NCBI GenBank assembly: GCA_963713505.1 | Contig: CAVQMC010000021.1 | Span: forward strand, 1-64,000 | Direction: 5' to 3' | From: CAVQMC01 sp963713505 | GTDB lineage: Bacteria > Bacteroidota > Ignavibacteria > Ignavibacteriales > Ignavibacteriaceae | Length of the DNA: 64,000 nucleotides | Part shown: positions 27,501-38,387 of the stretch, in pieces | Position numbering within the stretch: the stretch's first letter is position 1 | Layout of the letters: the number at the start of each line of letters is the position of its first letter | Notes under the pieces: model-generated | What the model was told of the DNA's origin: nothing | The model's database searches: none | Seen by the model: the letters and a program-made list of their open reading frames with translations, nothing else | Translations under genes and position numbers: made by a program

Positions 27501-29962
27501 ACTTCATCAGACCAAACTATTTTATCTTCTGATAAATTTAAACTCCATCCGCCGAGCTTAGCAGTTTGTCCCGCTAACCTGAGTAATTTTTCGCTGCTGC
27601 GTAATTTTTCTTCTGCTTCTGTACGCTGCAAATCGTTCTCAATAAACTGCAATGCAAAAGAAATATCCATTGCCATCTCATCAAGCAGTTTAATTTCTTG
27701 CGGCTGATAAAACTGTTTTTGATCTGAATATAAAGTTATTACCCCAATCACCTCACCATATAAAAACAACGGAAATGAAGCAATAGATTTATAGCCCAGT
27801 CGTTCTGCATCATCTCTCCAGGGAATCATTTTTTCATCATTCTGAATATCGTCTGAAAGCTGATGTACGCCTGTTAATATTGCTCTTCCAACAGGTCCCT
27901 GGGCCCTAACTTTATCATTAAGATCGATGTTTAATTTTTCAAGGTAGTCTTTTACTACTCCGGCAGATGCTGCAATTTCAACTTTATTACTTTCTTTATT
28001 TACAAGACCAATAAATGCCATTCTGAATTTACCATCCTGTATGGCAATCCGGCATATATCTACAAAAAGCTTTTCTTTAATCTGCGTGCGAACAATGGTT
28101 TGATTTATATTGCTGAGAAGAGCATATACACGATTGAGGCGTTCAATTTCAAGTTCATTTTCTTTTCTTTCAGTTACATCTCTTATTGTGCCGATCAATT
28201 GAATAGGATTTCCATTCACATCTAAAGTAAGTTCTCCCATTCCGTGAACCCATCTCTCAGAATTATCATTTAACCGTATAATTTTATATTCCTTATTAAA
28301 TGGTTTTTTATTTCCGATAATTTCATTCGTAAAATAATCTGCCATTATCTGCTGCCACTCAGGATGAATAATTTTTGTCCATCCTTCTATAGATTTGGGA
28401 TAATTAAAATTAATTCCGAAAATAGAATCTAAAATTTCTGAGCTTGTCCATATTCCTGTATTTACATCTAAAACATAAGATCCAAGACGTGCAATCTTTT
28501 GAGTTTCTTTTAGAAATTTTTCACTCTGTTCAATTTTTTCACGAACTTGTTTTGCTTCTGTTATGTCTCGTGCAATTGAAGAGGCTGCTATAATTTTTCC
28601 ATTTGAATCAGTTATTGGAGAAACACTCAAGGATACAATTAATTCCTTACCGTATTTAGTAATTCTTTTTGTTTCATAGTGATCAATAATTTCGCCCTTC
28701 TTTAATCGTGCTAATATTGAGGGTATTTCAGTTTTGTTTCCTTTGTGAAGAAGAGCAGTAATAGATCTTCCAAGCATTTCGTTTTCCGTATATCCGTAAA
28801 GCTTTTCTGCACCTTTGTTCCAGCTAGTGATTATGCCGTTAAGGTCTTTTCCGATTATCGCATCTTCCGAAGACTGTACAATTGATGCAAGGTAATTAGA
28901 TTTTTTAATTGCTTCTTTACGTTCAGTAATGTCTCTTATATTAAACTGAATTACTTTTTTATTATTAGATAAATAACTGTTTCCTACAATTTCAAAAAAT
29001 ACGCATTTATCATTTTCGTTTATTAACTCTACTTCGTCTATATGTATTTTATCATGTAATAATATTTTTTCATATTCAGTGACACTATCTTTAATTTTAT
29101 TAGATAGCTTTAATTCACGAAAATTATGACCGATAAAATCTTCTTTAACCCCGCCAAGTATTTCCGGCAGTTCGGGGTTTACATCTATTATGACAAATGA
29201 ATCCGCGTCAATAATCAGAATACCATCTTTAGCTGATTCAAATATCCTGCGATATTTTGTTTCCGAATCTGTAATTAATTTCTGTGTATTTCTTTCTTCA
29301 GTCTGATCCCTGAAAACAAGAACAACTCCGATTATTTTACCGGTTTCATCTATAATTGGTGCACCGCTGTCACTAATTGGAATTTCATTACCATCTTTCG
29401 AAATAAGCAGCGTGTGATTTGCTAATCCAACTATCATTCCTTCTGAAAGAACTTTTCGAATCGGATTTTCAACATTTTTTCTGCTGTACTCATTTATGAT
29501 ATTGAAAACGTTTTCAAGTTCTTTTCCTCTTGCCTCAGATTCTTTCCATCCTGTAAGTTTTTCTGCAACTGCATTTAAATACTGAACTTTTCCTTTATTG
29601 TCTGTGGTGATAACAGCATCGCCAATACTATATAAAGTAGTTTTAAAGCTTTCCTGAGATTTATAAAGTTCTCTGAAAATATTGTTTTTACGGAAATGGA
29701 TATACAAAACCGCACTAAATCCAATAGCGGCAATCAGAGCAGCCGCAAAAATGATTACTTCTATTTCATTGAACTTAAAACTTGAAATTGATCCCATACA
29801 AATTGAATAGAAAAAACGAATATTCTGTTTTGCCGGATAACCAGGTGTTTGAGCAAATAGATTTTCTGAATTTATTGAAAATCCGGTTACTAAAAACAGG
29901 AGAAATTTTCTCATTAATTGTCGTTTGAATTTAAGAACCGATTGTCGAAGATTTAAATTCAT
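24562..29962 (-). CDS. Multi-PAS/GAF hybrid histidine kinase (one frameshift)
   Basis: Removing one base at AAA 25432 gives one 1,799-residue protein. It has an N-terminal signal-like segment, a second membrane segment near residue 70 (VIIFAAALIAAIGFSAVLYI), about nine PAS domains with RDITERK-type linkers, and one GAF domain near 620-770. HisKA follows (FLSNMSHELRTPLVGILGY, phospho-His in SHE). The ATPase domain has N, G1 and G2 boxes (NNALKFTNEG, DTGIGIAEKD, GTGLGL). A receiver ends the protein (ALLVDNDPF, IFMDINLG with phospho-Asp, KPF). A sensor integrating many signals, then passing phosphate on through its own receiver. An alternative start at codon 17 (MRKFLLFLV) would give a cleaner signal peptide. 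A separate receiver gene lies 23 bp upstream. Confidence 0.92.
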
Positions 29963-29984
29963 TGTTTTTCCCGATAAGTGATTA

Positions 29985-30365
29985 TTACTCTGAATCTTTA
30001 TTTTGATTTTCTGAAATATCTGAGACTAGATTTTTTATTTCCCTGAAATCGCTGCTTTTATCATAAAAGAAATTTGCACCTTCTTTAATACATCTTTCTT
30101 TGTATTGAGTATAAGGAAAGTTTGTCAACATACAAACGGTAGAAGTAATACCATATTCTCTTATTTTTTTCAATACACCAATTCCGTTAAGCATGGGCAT
30201 TCTAATATCAAGAAAAATTAAGTCCGGTTTTTTTTCAATAATCATTTCAACAGCTTCATTCCCATCTTTTGCTTCATGAATACTATCGACCTCCTTAATA
30301 TCACTAAGAGATTCTTTAATTCTTTCTCTTATCAGATCTGAATCATCTGCTATAAATATTTTCAT
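29985..30365 (-). CDS. Stand-alone response-regulator receiver
   Basis: A 126-residue CheY/REC domain with no output domain. The acidic pocket is IADDSD, the phosphate acceptor Asp is in LIFLDIRMP, the switch Thr is in MLTNFP, and the Lys is in YDKSSD (an atypical position-variant of KPF). It lies between two giant kinases on the same strand, 13 bp after one and 23 bp before the other, so it is probably the partner or shuttle of either. Confidence 0.93.
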   Translation of the reverse strand: MKIFIADDSDLIRERIKESLSDIKEVDSIHEAKDGNEAVEMIIEKKPDLIFLDIRMPMLNGIGVLKKIREYGITSTVCMLTNFPYTQYKERCIKEGANFFYDKSSDFREIKNLVSDISENQNKDSE

Positions 30366-30378
30366 TCTTTAACCTTTA

Positions 30379-33300
30379 TTATAATTTTGTTTCATTTTTA
30401 AGTATACGCTGATTATTTAAAGGTATACTTATTGATAATTTGGTACCTTTATTCTGAACGGAATTGATTTCGACATCACCATTGAACTGTTTAATCCTTT
30501 CTTTCATCCCCAGAAGCCCGATCGAACCGGTTGATCGCATTTCACTTACGTTAAATCCTTTACCGTCGTCTTCAATTTCGAGGCAGATTTTGTCGGAATA
30601 AGAATTTAGATTTATCGAAATTTGTTTTGCATTAGCATGCCTAACCACGTTTGTTAAAGCTTCCTGTAAGATTCTGAACAAAGTAAGATTTGCTTTTGAG
30701 TCTAAAGATGGAACTTCATTTAAATTCATTTTACAATTTAGTCCGGAACGATCTTCAAACTCAGCTACAAACCATTCGATTGCCGGAATTAAACCGAGAT
30801 CATCCAGAATGCTTGGCCGAAGATCTGCAGAAAGCCTTTGAACTTTTTTTATTGTTGCATTAACCAATTCAATCATCCGGTTTAATTTATCTTTTGCATT
30901 TGTATTTGTTTCAATATTTTCATTGGCCCAGTTCAAATCCATTTTTAATGCCGTAAGTGTTTGTCCTAATTCATCATGAATTTCCCTTGACATTTCAGCG
31001 CGTTCATTTTCTCTGACTTCGTTAAGATTTTTATAAAGTTGTTCGAGAAGTTCATTAGTTTTTTTTATTTCTTCTTCAGCTTTTTTCCTTTCAGTTATAT
31101 CATGCATGAATACAAAAAGTATATCGGGTTTTTCAGGGAGTGTACTTATCCTTGCCTCAATATCAATAATTTTTCCGTCTTTGCGTCTGTGCTTGGTTTC
31201 AAACTGCGAAGAACCTTCCTTTAGCATAGAGTTAATTCTAGCTTTTATTTCCTTTTCCGTATCTAATACTTCAAGATTGCTTATATTCATATTTAACAAT
31301 TCATCACGTGAATAACCTATCATTTGGCAGAACGAATAATTTGTATCGAGAATATTCCCATCTCTGCCGACAAAACAAAATCCATCTATAGCAGTATTCA
31401 GAATGGTTTTTAATTCTTCTTCTGCGAGTTTACGTTCCGTAATATCAATTGTAAAACCAGCCAGATAACGGGGCTTGCCTTTAATTTTAATGGGAAATTT
31501 TATCGTGGTGTAAAATCTTCCGTTTAACTCTTCATCAACTTTAACCAATTCACCCTTCCGAAGTATCTTTTTATCTGCTTCAATAATTCTTTTAGCCAGG
31601 TCAGATGGAAATATTTCATCCATTGTTTTTCCTAAAGCATCTTGTACAGGCATATTCAGCATTTTGTAAAAATTGTTACTAAGTCTAAATGAGCGTATAT
31701 TTTCATCTTTAAAAGAAAATATAAACAGGGGAATGCTTCATTAACTGCATAAAAATTTCTTCATTTTCAAGAAGCTGCAGCTCTGTCTTTTTCCGTTCGG
31801 TAATATCTTTTAGAAAAGCAACCCAGCGCCCTCCGCTCAATTCCCTGTACTGAACACTAACTTCAACATCAAAGACAGTTCCATCCTTCCGTCTATGTAC
31901 GGATTCAAATCTGTCCTCACCGGTTATTTCTTATTTTCTCAATGTGTTTGGAAGTTCTATCCGGATCTTCATTAAATTCAATATCCGATACTTTCATCTG
32001 CAGTAATTCATGCATTTTATATCCGCTCATCCGGCAGTAAGTATCATTCACTTCCAGTAAATTTCCATTTTCATCAACCAGCCAGAAACCATCAATAGCA
32101 GTCTGCAGAATTGTTCTGTACTTTACTTCACTTTCTTTTATAGCTTGCTCCATCAACTTGCGTTCAGTAATATCTCTTGTAATTGAGAGCAGGCATTGTT
32201 CTCCATTTAAATTTATTATTGATGCAGACATCAATCCGAAAATTACATTTCCATTTTTTAATCTGTAAGTTGCTTCAAGATTTTCCATGCGTCCATCTTT
32301 TAACAAAGCCGCAACCAGCCGTTCTCTATCAGATTGATCAGCCCAGATATTAATCTCTAAGGATGATTTGCCGATTATTTCTTCCGGTGTATAACCGGAA
32401 ATTCTGGTAAAGACTTCATTTATATCGAGATAAATTCCATCTTTTAATCTGTTAATTGCCGCAGCATCGGGACTTGTATGAAAAGCTTTATTAAATTTCT
32501 CTTCACTTTCAATAAGTGCATTTTCTGCCATCTTACGGGCAGTAATATCCCTTAGGATCGTTTGAATTACCCTTTTCCCGTTGTACTGAATGGGAATACC
32601 AATCACTTCTGCAGTAATAATTCTACCATCAAGTGTTATAAATTTTTCTTCATTGTAATCAGACGGTTCGCCGGTTTCCATTATTTGGGACAGCCTCTTC
32701 CGTACACTTTCCAATGAGTCGGGATGCACAAAGTCCATTACAGAAATGTCTTTTACTTTTTCAAAAGAATCTGTACCAGTTAACATTATAGCAGAACTAT
32801 TCGCATAAAGTAGTTTTTTATTATCGTGAATTATAATCGCATCCGGAGAATGCTCAACTATTTTCCTGTATTTCTCTTCACTTTCCTTTATAGCCTTTTC
32901 GGCCTGCTTGCGTATCGTTATATCCCTTTGAATACCGAGGAAACCAATTATATTGCCATTTTCATCAATAATTGTATCAGCGGAACCTTCTACATCAATC
33001 AGGCTGCCGTTTTTGCATTTATTCAAATATTGATTGGGACTTACACCTCTTTTATTTAAAAGTTCGTTCCAGAATTCTTCATAAAATTCTTTTTCATAAA
33101 GATTGCTCTTTAGAATTCTTGGAGTTGTTTTTCCTACAATTTCTTCTGCAGTATAACCATACATTGCAGTGAACTGAGGATTGATAAATGATATTACACC
33201 ATCTTTGTCTGTAATAAATATTACATCTTTTGAATTGTCAATTGCTGTCCTGAGTTTATTAAGAACTTCTAAAGCTTGTTTACGCTCTGTTATTTCCCTG

Positions 33301-34979
33301 ATAGATTTATGAATGTAAGGTATGCCGTTTATTACTATTTTCTTACTGTTGATCTCTGTATCAACTCTGCGTCCTGATTTTTGTACAATCTTTGTCTCAG
33401 AGAGTATTTCCTCCCCGGATAACAGCCTGTAGTGAATATTTTGGAAATTCTTAAGATTGTCCGATTCATGCAGATCAGAAACTTTCTTTTCAAGAAGTTC
33501 CTGTTTTGAATACCCGGATAATTCGCAGGCAGCTTCATTAACCATGATTATTTTTGAATCGACATCTGAAATAATTATTGCATCTCGAGATCCCTCAAAT
33601 ATTGCAGACATCCAGTTATTAAGTGTGACTAACTTTTCTTCGGCTTCTTTTTGATTTGTGATTACTTCTGAGAATAGGATAATACCACCAATCTGATTAG
33701 ATTCATCAAACCATGGATGGATTTCCCATTTTATGTAGTCAAGTTTTCCTGATTTTCTAGGAAATGGATCATCATTGCACTTCTCTATTGCACCTGCTAA
33801 ACATCTTTTATGAATCTCTTTCCATCTTTCCGGAATTTCAGGAAAAACTTCATAGTGGGATTTTCCAATTATATTCTGATTGCCCAGGTCATAATCCGTT
33901 AAAAATCTTTTACTGGTAATGATATATTTCATTTCAGTATCGAGCATTGCAATAGCAGCAGGGGAGTTCTCGATAAATATTCTCAGAAGTAGTTCATTTC
34001 TCTTTAAGTTTTCTTCATTAAGTTTATTTGAATTTATATCCGTGTGAGTTCCCATTACACGAAGAGGTTTTCCGGAGCTATCCTGCTCAAAAATTTTTCC
34101 ACGGTCAAGAATCCATTTATAAGATCCGTCTTTGCATTTTAATCTTTGCTCACTTTGATAACCAGGGTGTCCGCCGCTAAAATGTTTTTCTATTTCCTTA
34201 AACACTCTCTCTTTATCTTCCGGGTGTAAAAGTCTTTCCCAGGCTGCAAGAGTGTTTTCTATTTCAGTATCTTTATAACCGAGCATAGATTTCCAGCGGG
34301 AAGAGAAAAAGACCTCGTTAGTTTTAACATTCCAGTCCCATATTCCATCGCCTGCACCTTCCAAAGCAAATTTCCATCTCTTTTCATTGTCCTTTAACTT
34401 CTTTAAATAAATCTGTTTTTCTTCCTGGTCTACTAAAACTTTTCCAATAAGAAGTGTAGCAATCGGATAAACTCCCAAAACTGTGGGTATGAGTATTTTA
34501 TAAATTTGCTGCTCGTCTTCAATCGGAAGAAGGGAAAAAAATGCAAGCATAAATAAATTTACAATGAGACCAAATAGATAAAGATGCAGATTTGAAATTG
34601 ATTTTGATGATTTTCTTCTTATACGATAAAAAATTAATCCAATTGTAAATGAGAATAAAACTACTAAAGTTCCGACAAAAGTACCTGCACCGCCAAGATA
34701 GAACCTGAATAATACTGTTAATGCTGAAGCAATTGCTCCGGAAATTGGTCCAAAAAATAAAGTGCAGAGACTTATCACAACCGAACGACCATCGAAAATT
34801 ATACCTTTAGCAAGATGATAAGGATATAACATTCCGACTATTGCGATAATTCCGAATAGTATTCCCTGAAAGATTTTTCCTTTTGTTTCAAAACGACTGA
34901 ATCTTGATTCGATAAATCCTGATAAGACAATTAAGGCAAGAAGAATCGCTAGGTTATAGATGAGGTCAATTTTTATCAT
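30379..34979 (-). CDS. LytS/NarX-like multi-PAS histidine kinase (two frameshifts)
   Basis: Deleting one base at TTT 31926 and one at AAAA 31711 joins two frames into a 1,532-residue protein. The N terminus is a 5TM-5TMR_LYT sensor (about residues 1-190; FDGRSVVISLCTLFFGPISG is its marker). About eight or nine PAS domains with ITERK linkers follow. The C terminus is a HisKA_3 module (EIHDELGQTLTALKMDLNWA, phospho-His in EIHDE) and a NarX-type ATPase domain (EALTNVVRHANA, GSIGLLGMKERI). This kinase class usually phosphorylates LuxR-type regulators, such as the one at 60833, but a pairing is only a guess. Downstream, 13 bp away, lies the stand-alone receiver. Confidence 0.9.
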
Positions 34980-35930
34980 AATAATTTCAGTTTATAAAGT
35001 TTTCACCTATTAAATAATGTTTTTTTTATGGTGATTTGTCTTCTTAAATGCTGAGTAAATATTATGCAAAATTTATACCTATTATTCAGGATCACTTAAA
35101 AAATGAATGATGATTTTTTAACATCATCGATACCACATTAAATGAGTAATTAAGCCATTTTTTAGTCCATTTAAATTCTCTAACTTATTGTTGTTCTTTG
35201 ATTTGAGAGAGAATTTCTAAAATTTAGGAATACTTTTTTCAATTAAATGAAGAGTTGAATTTCTTTTTAGTGAAAGATTAATATTGTCAAAAATTATGGG
35301 TATTAATCAATTTAATTTGATTATTTTTTTGTTGTGTAATTGTAAAAGAAGTCCATTCCATATCTTTGTTGGGATATTCTTGTAACAAATTGGTTTGGAA
35401 AAGAGTCACATAAATTAAGAGATGATTTCAATTTTTCATTAATAGATGATTTTCTTTATTTGAATTCCTTTTTCTATTCTTTGGACCGTTAAAACTTATG
35501 AATCATAATAATAAACGTTATCAAACAAAAGTATAAGTTTAAAGAGGTTAATAATTTACTTTCTCAGTAAATTTCAAGTTAACTTAGAACAACGGAATTC
35601 AATTATTATTTATTGCTAAACAATTATTAAAGAATTATTTTAGTACTGATTTGAATTTTAAAAAAAAGGGGTCGATGTTATAGTCGCAGAAACAAATAGG
35701 TGGAGTTAAACTTTAATTATTTCTGATCTTGTCTATATAAACTTTTCTCATATCCAGTAAAAATAATCTTCAAAATCCAGGTGTCTAATCACATATTTGT
35801 GAGTAACCCAGCGACGCTGTAAAGAAAGCTTAAGATATAAAGAATATAATGATGAATTAATTGCATAGACAAACTAAGCAAAAGACAAACTCATTTATTT
35901 TTATAACTTTCATAAGAAAAGAGTAGCCCC
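34980..35930. other. Long AT-rich intergenic region between divergent genes
   Basis: About 950 bp without a supportable gene, RNA or repeat. It must contain the promoters of the kinase (minus) and the serine hydrolase (plus). Confidence 0.4.
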
Positions 35931-37490
35931 ATGAAACTAATAAAAATTTTCTTTTTATTTATTTTACTGAATATCTTTCAAATTGGTTGCCAACAAAGTC
36001 AAGATAATAAAAACATTCCTGCTGCAAATGATCAGGCTAAGCATTACATTTCTATTGATGGATTATGGAGATGCACACCCGAGACAGCGTTAAAATTTCC
36101 TAACGGTACACTGGAACCAATAATCAGAATTAACGGTGACGCTTATGGCAATATTCAGGTACAGGGATGTTTCTTATGGGAAAATGAATTTTATGATTAT
36201 TGGGAAATAAAGAACTTTAAATTTTCAGATAGTACCAACCAATTCGAGATGGTTTTTGGAGAAGGTAATATATTCAAAGGAGTAGTAGGTCAGGAAAAGA
36301 AAATAATTCGCGGAACAGCTTTTTCCGATGAATGGGGAGATCCAAATCATCGTGCTTATAAAAATAAACTTGACTTTGTTCGAGATGAAAAAACTGATGA
36401 AAACAGGCTTTTCTTTCCGCGGTCTCCTGGTGTTAATGGTAGTTTAGAATATGTTTATAAGCGGCCCGAACAAATTGACAATTACTTACAAACAGCTTCT
36501 ATTTTTCAATTCATTAATGACTCAACTGCTTTTTACAGTTTGATGGAAAAAATAATTAAAAAGAAATTTGGACGTTTGGAATCATTACTGATTCTCAAAG
36601 ATAAAAAGCTTGTTCTCGAAGAATATTTTTACGGTTACGATCGGGCACAATTGCATGATATCCATTCGTGCACCAAGAGCATAACATCTTTACTATTGGG
36701 GATAACACTGGATCGTCATAAAAAACTTAATGTCGACCAGCCGGTATTTAATTTTTTTCCGCAGTATGATTTATTAAAGACACCTGAAAAAGAGAAAATT
36801 AAGCTTAAACATGTTTTAACAATGACAGCCGGATTCGGGGAATTAGACGATTTTGAAGGTTCCAATCCGGAAGATTTAATTAAAAATATACTAAGCCTTC
36901 CATTAATATCTGCACCCGGAGAAAAATTTAAATACAGCGGGGAGTGTACGAATATTCTAGGAGGTATCATTTATACACTGGAAAATAAACAGGCTGATGA
37001 ATTTGCAAAAGAAGTTCTGTTTAACAAGCTTGGTATTTCAAAATTTTATTGGGAAAGAGAAAACGGAATCCTAGGTTGTGATGCCGGGCTTCATATGTAT
37101 CCGAGAGACATGGCAAAGGTCGGTTTGCTGGTTTTAAATAATGGAAAATGGAATGATGAACAAATTGTTCCGGAAGTTTGGATAACTATGTCGACAAAAC
37201 CTTATGTATCCGAAAGTGAGTTTTTTGATTACGGATTTCAGTGGTGGTACAGATCAAAACAAAATAAGCCGTGGTGGAATAATCCTATGCATGGAGGGAA
37301 AACAGAACATGACATCGCTTTAGCACTTGGGTACGCTGGACAGTACATTATGATTATAAAAGACTTAAATATGGTTATAGTAACAACATCATCTGATCAT
37401 AATGAAAGCAACGGAATGGCGCATGCTAAAGTTCCGATGGTGATTGAAGATATTGTTCCGCTGTTCGAAAACATAAAACTTTTAGATTAA
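35931..37490 (+). CDS. Serine hydrolase (beta-lactamase class C/CubicO family), lipoprotein
   Basis: A 519-residue protein with lipoprotein signal and Cys20 (FQIGC). Residues 30-160 form an extra beta domain (YISIDGLWRCTPETALKFPN, IIRINGDAYGNIQVQG). The penicillin-binding/CubicO domain follows: nucleophile motif S-x-x-K in HSCTKSITS near residue 246, LTMTAGFGE, the Tyr motif KYSGECTN, and a final HGGKTEHDIALALGYAGQYI. Such proteins are esterases or D-aminopeptidase/beta-lactamase relatives; the substrate is unknown. It appears monocistronic. A possible terminator hairpin, CGGCTA/TAGCCG, lies at 37522-37540. Confidence 0.9.
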   Translation: MKLIKIFFLFILLNIFQIGCQQSQDNKNIPAANDQAKHYISIDGLWRCTPETALKFPNGTLEPIIRINGDAYGNIQVQGCFLWENEFYDYWEIKNFKFSDSTNQFEMVFGEGNIFKGVVGQEKKIIRGTAFSDEWGDPNHRAYKNKLDFVRDEKTDENRLFFPRSPGVNGSLEYVYKRPEQIDNYLQTASIFQFINDSTAFYSLMEKIIKKKFGRLESLLILKDKKLVLEEYFYGYDRAQLHDIHSCTKSITSLLLGITLDRHKKLNVDQPVFNFFPQYDLLKTPEKEKIKLKHVLTMTAGFGELDDFEGSNPEDLIKNILSLPLISAPGEKFKYSGECTNILGGIIYTLENKQADEFAKEVLFNKLGISKFYWERENGILGCDAGLHMYPRDMAKVGLLVLNNGKWNDEQIVPEVWITMSTKPYVSESEFFDYGFQWWYRSKQNKPWWNNPMHGGKTEHDIALALGYAGQYIMIIKDLNMVIVTTSSDHNESNGMAHAKVPMVIEDIVPLFENIKLLD

Positions 37491-37743
37491 AAATATATTT
37501 ACAGGGAATAAAGAACTTGGGCGGCTAATATTTATAGCCGTGCTTATAATTACATAGATAGCCGCGGAAAATAAAGCTTTGTGGTCCTTTGTGGCTTCTT
37601 TGTGATACTCTGTGTAACCAAAGTTTCTAAAAATAAAAATTTACCTAAATTACGAATTCCAGGATAACTGGTAATCGGCTCCTAACATTTCCAAAATATA
37701 TTTGACCGGTCTTCGTTAAAAATAAATTTAAGCAGGAGAAAGT

Positions 37744-37926
37744 ATGAGAATTCTTCAGATAATTCTTTTTGTAATTGCAATAATAGCTTTTTTAATAGCT
37801 TTGGTTTATACCGGAAGTGTAACAGGTGAAATATTGTGGCAGCCGGGTATTGCAATTCTTCTAATTGATATGGTCTTTATAATGCTTTGGTCTGATAAAA
37901 CTAAATCTTTTTCAGCCGAAAGCTGA
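37744..37926 (+). CDS. Small two-helix membrane protein
   Basis: Sixty residues with two hydrophobic helices (IILFVIAIIAFLIALVY; GIAILLIDMVFIMLW) and a short polar tail. A good AGCAGGAGAAAG ribosome-binding site precedes the ATG. No family is recognised. Nearby small membrane proteins (38065, 41116, 50839) have a similar style. Confidence 0.65.
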   Translation: MRILQIILFVIAIIAFLIALVYTGSVTGEILWQPGIAILLIDMVFIMLWSDKTKSFSAES

Positions 37927-38064
37927 TAAGATTATGGTTTAAAATCATTAATATTTTTCCGTTTTCGACATTATAGTTCCGTATTAGTTATAAATAAAAT
38001 ACTTTCTATTCCAGGTAACAATAAAATTCTAAAACAAACATTCATTAATTAAAGGAGTATTGAC

Positions 38065-38367
38065 ATGAGTTTCAAAAATCTTATGATTATTAAATCAGTA
38101 GTTTGTTTTGGTTTCGGTATTCTTTTAATATCCATTCCGGATATTTTACTTTCAATATTTAAAGCAGAATGAAATTCCGGCGGAATGTTTACAGCAAGGG
38201 AATACGGTTCATCATTTTTTGGAAATATGTTTCTTTGCTGGTTTGCAAAAGATGCATTAGAATCCGAAGCAAAGCGGGCAATCATAATTGCATTATTTGA
38301 TTATGATCTTACAGCATTTGTCGCTACAGTGATAACAGTAATTACCGGCGTATTAAATCCATTTTAA
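38065..38367 (+). pseudogene. Small four-helix membrane protein with an in-frame TGA
   Basis: The ATG at 38065 follows AAAGGAG. The frame runs 35 codons (MSFKNLMIIKSVVCFGFGIL and on to FKAE), meets TGA at 38170-38172, and continues in the same frame without another stop to 38367 (NSGGMFTAREYGSSFFGN to TGVLNPF). Both halves read as one protein of about 100 residues with hydrophobic helices. The break is a nonsense change, not a frameshift. There is no sign of selenocysteine usage. A single-base sequence error is equally possible. Confidence 0.65.
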
Positions 38368-38387
38368 GCTCATTGGTTATTTGAATA

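Noticed and set aside
37565..37625. CTTTGTGG-type short repeats
   Set aside because: Three imperfect copies over 50 bp are too weak to separate from low-complexity sequence.
38170..38172. TGA read as selenocysteine
   Set aside because: No redox motif, no recognisable SECIS hairpin after the codon, and no selenocysteine genes in view.
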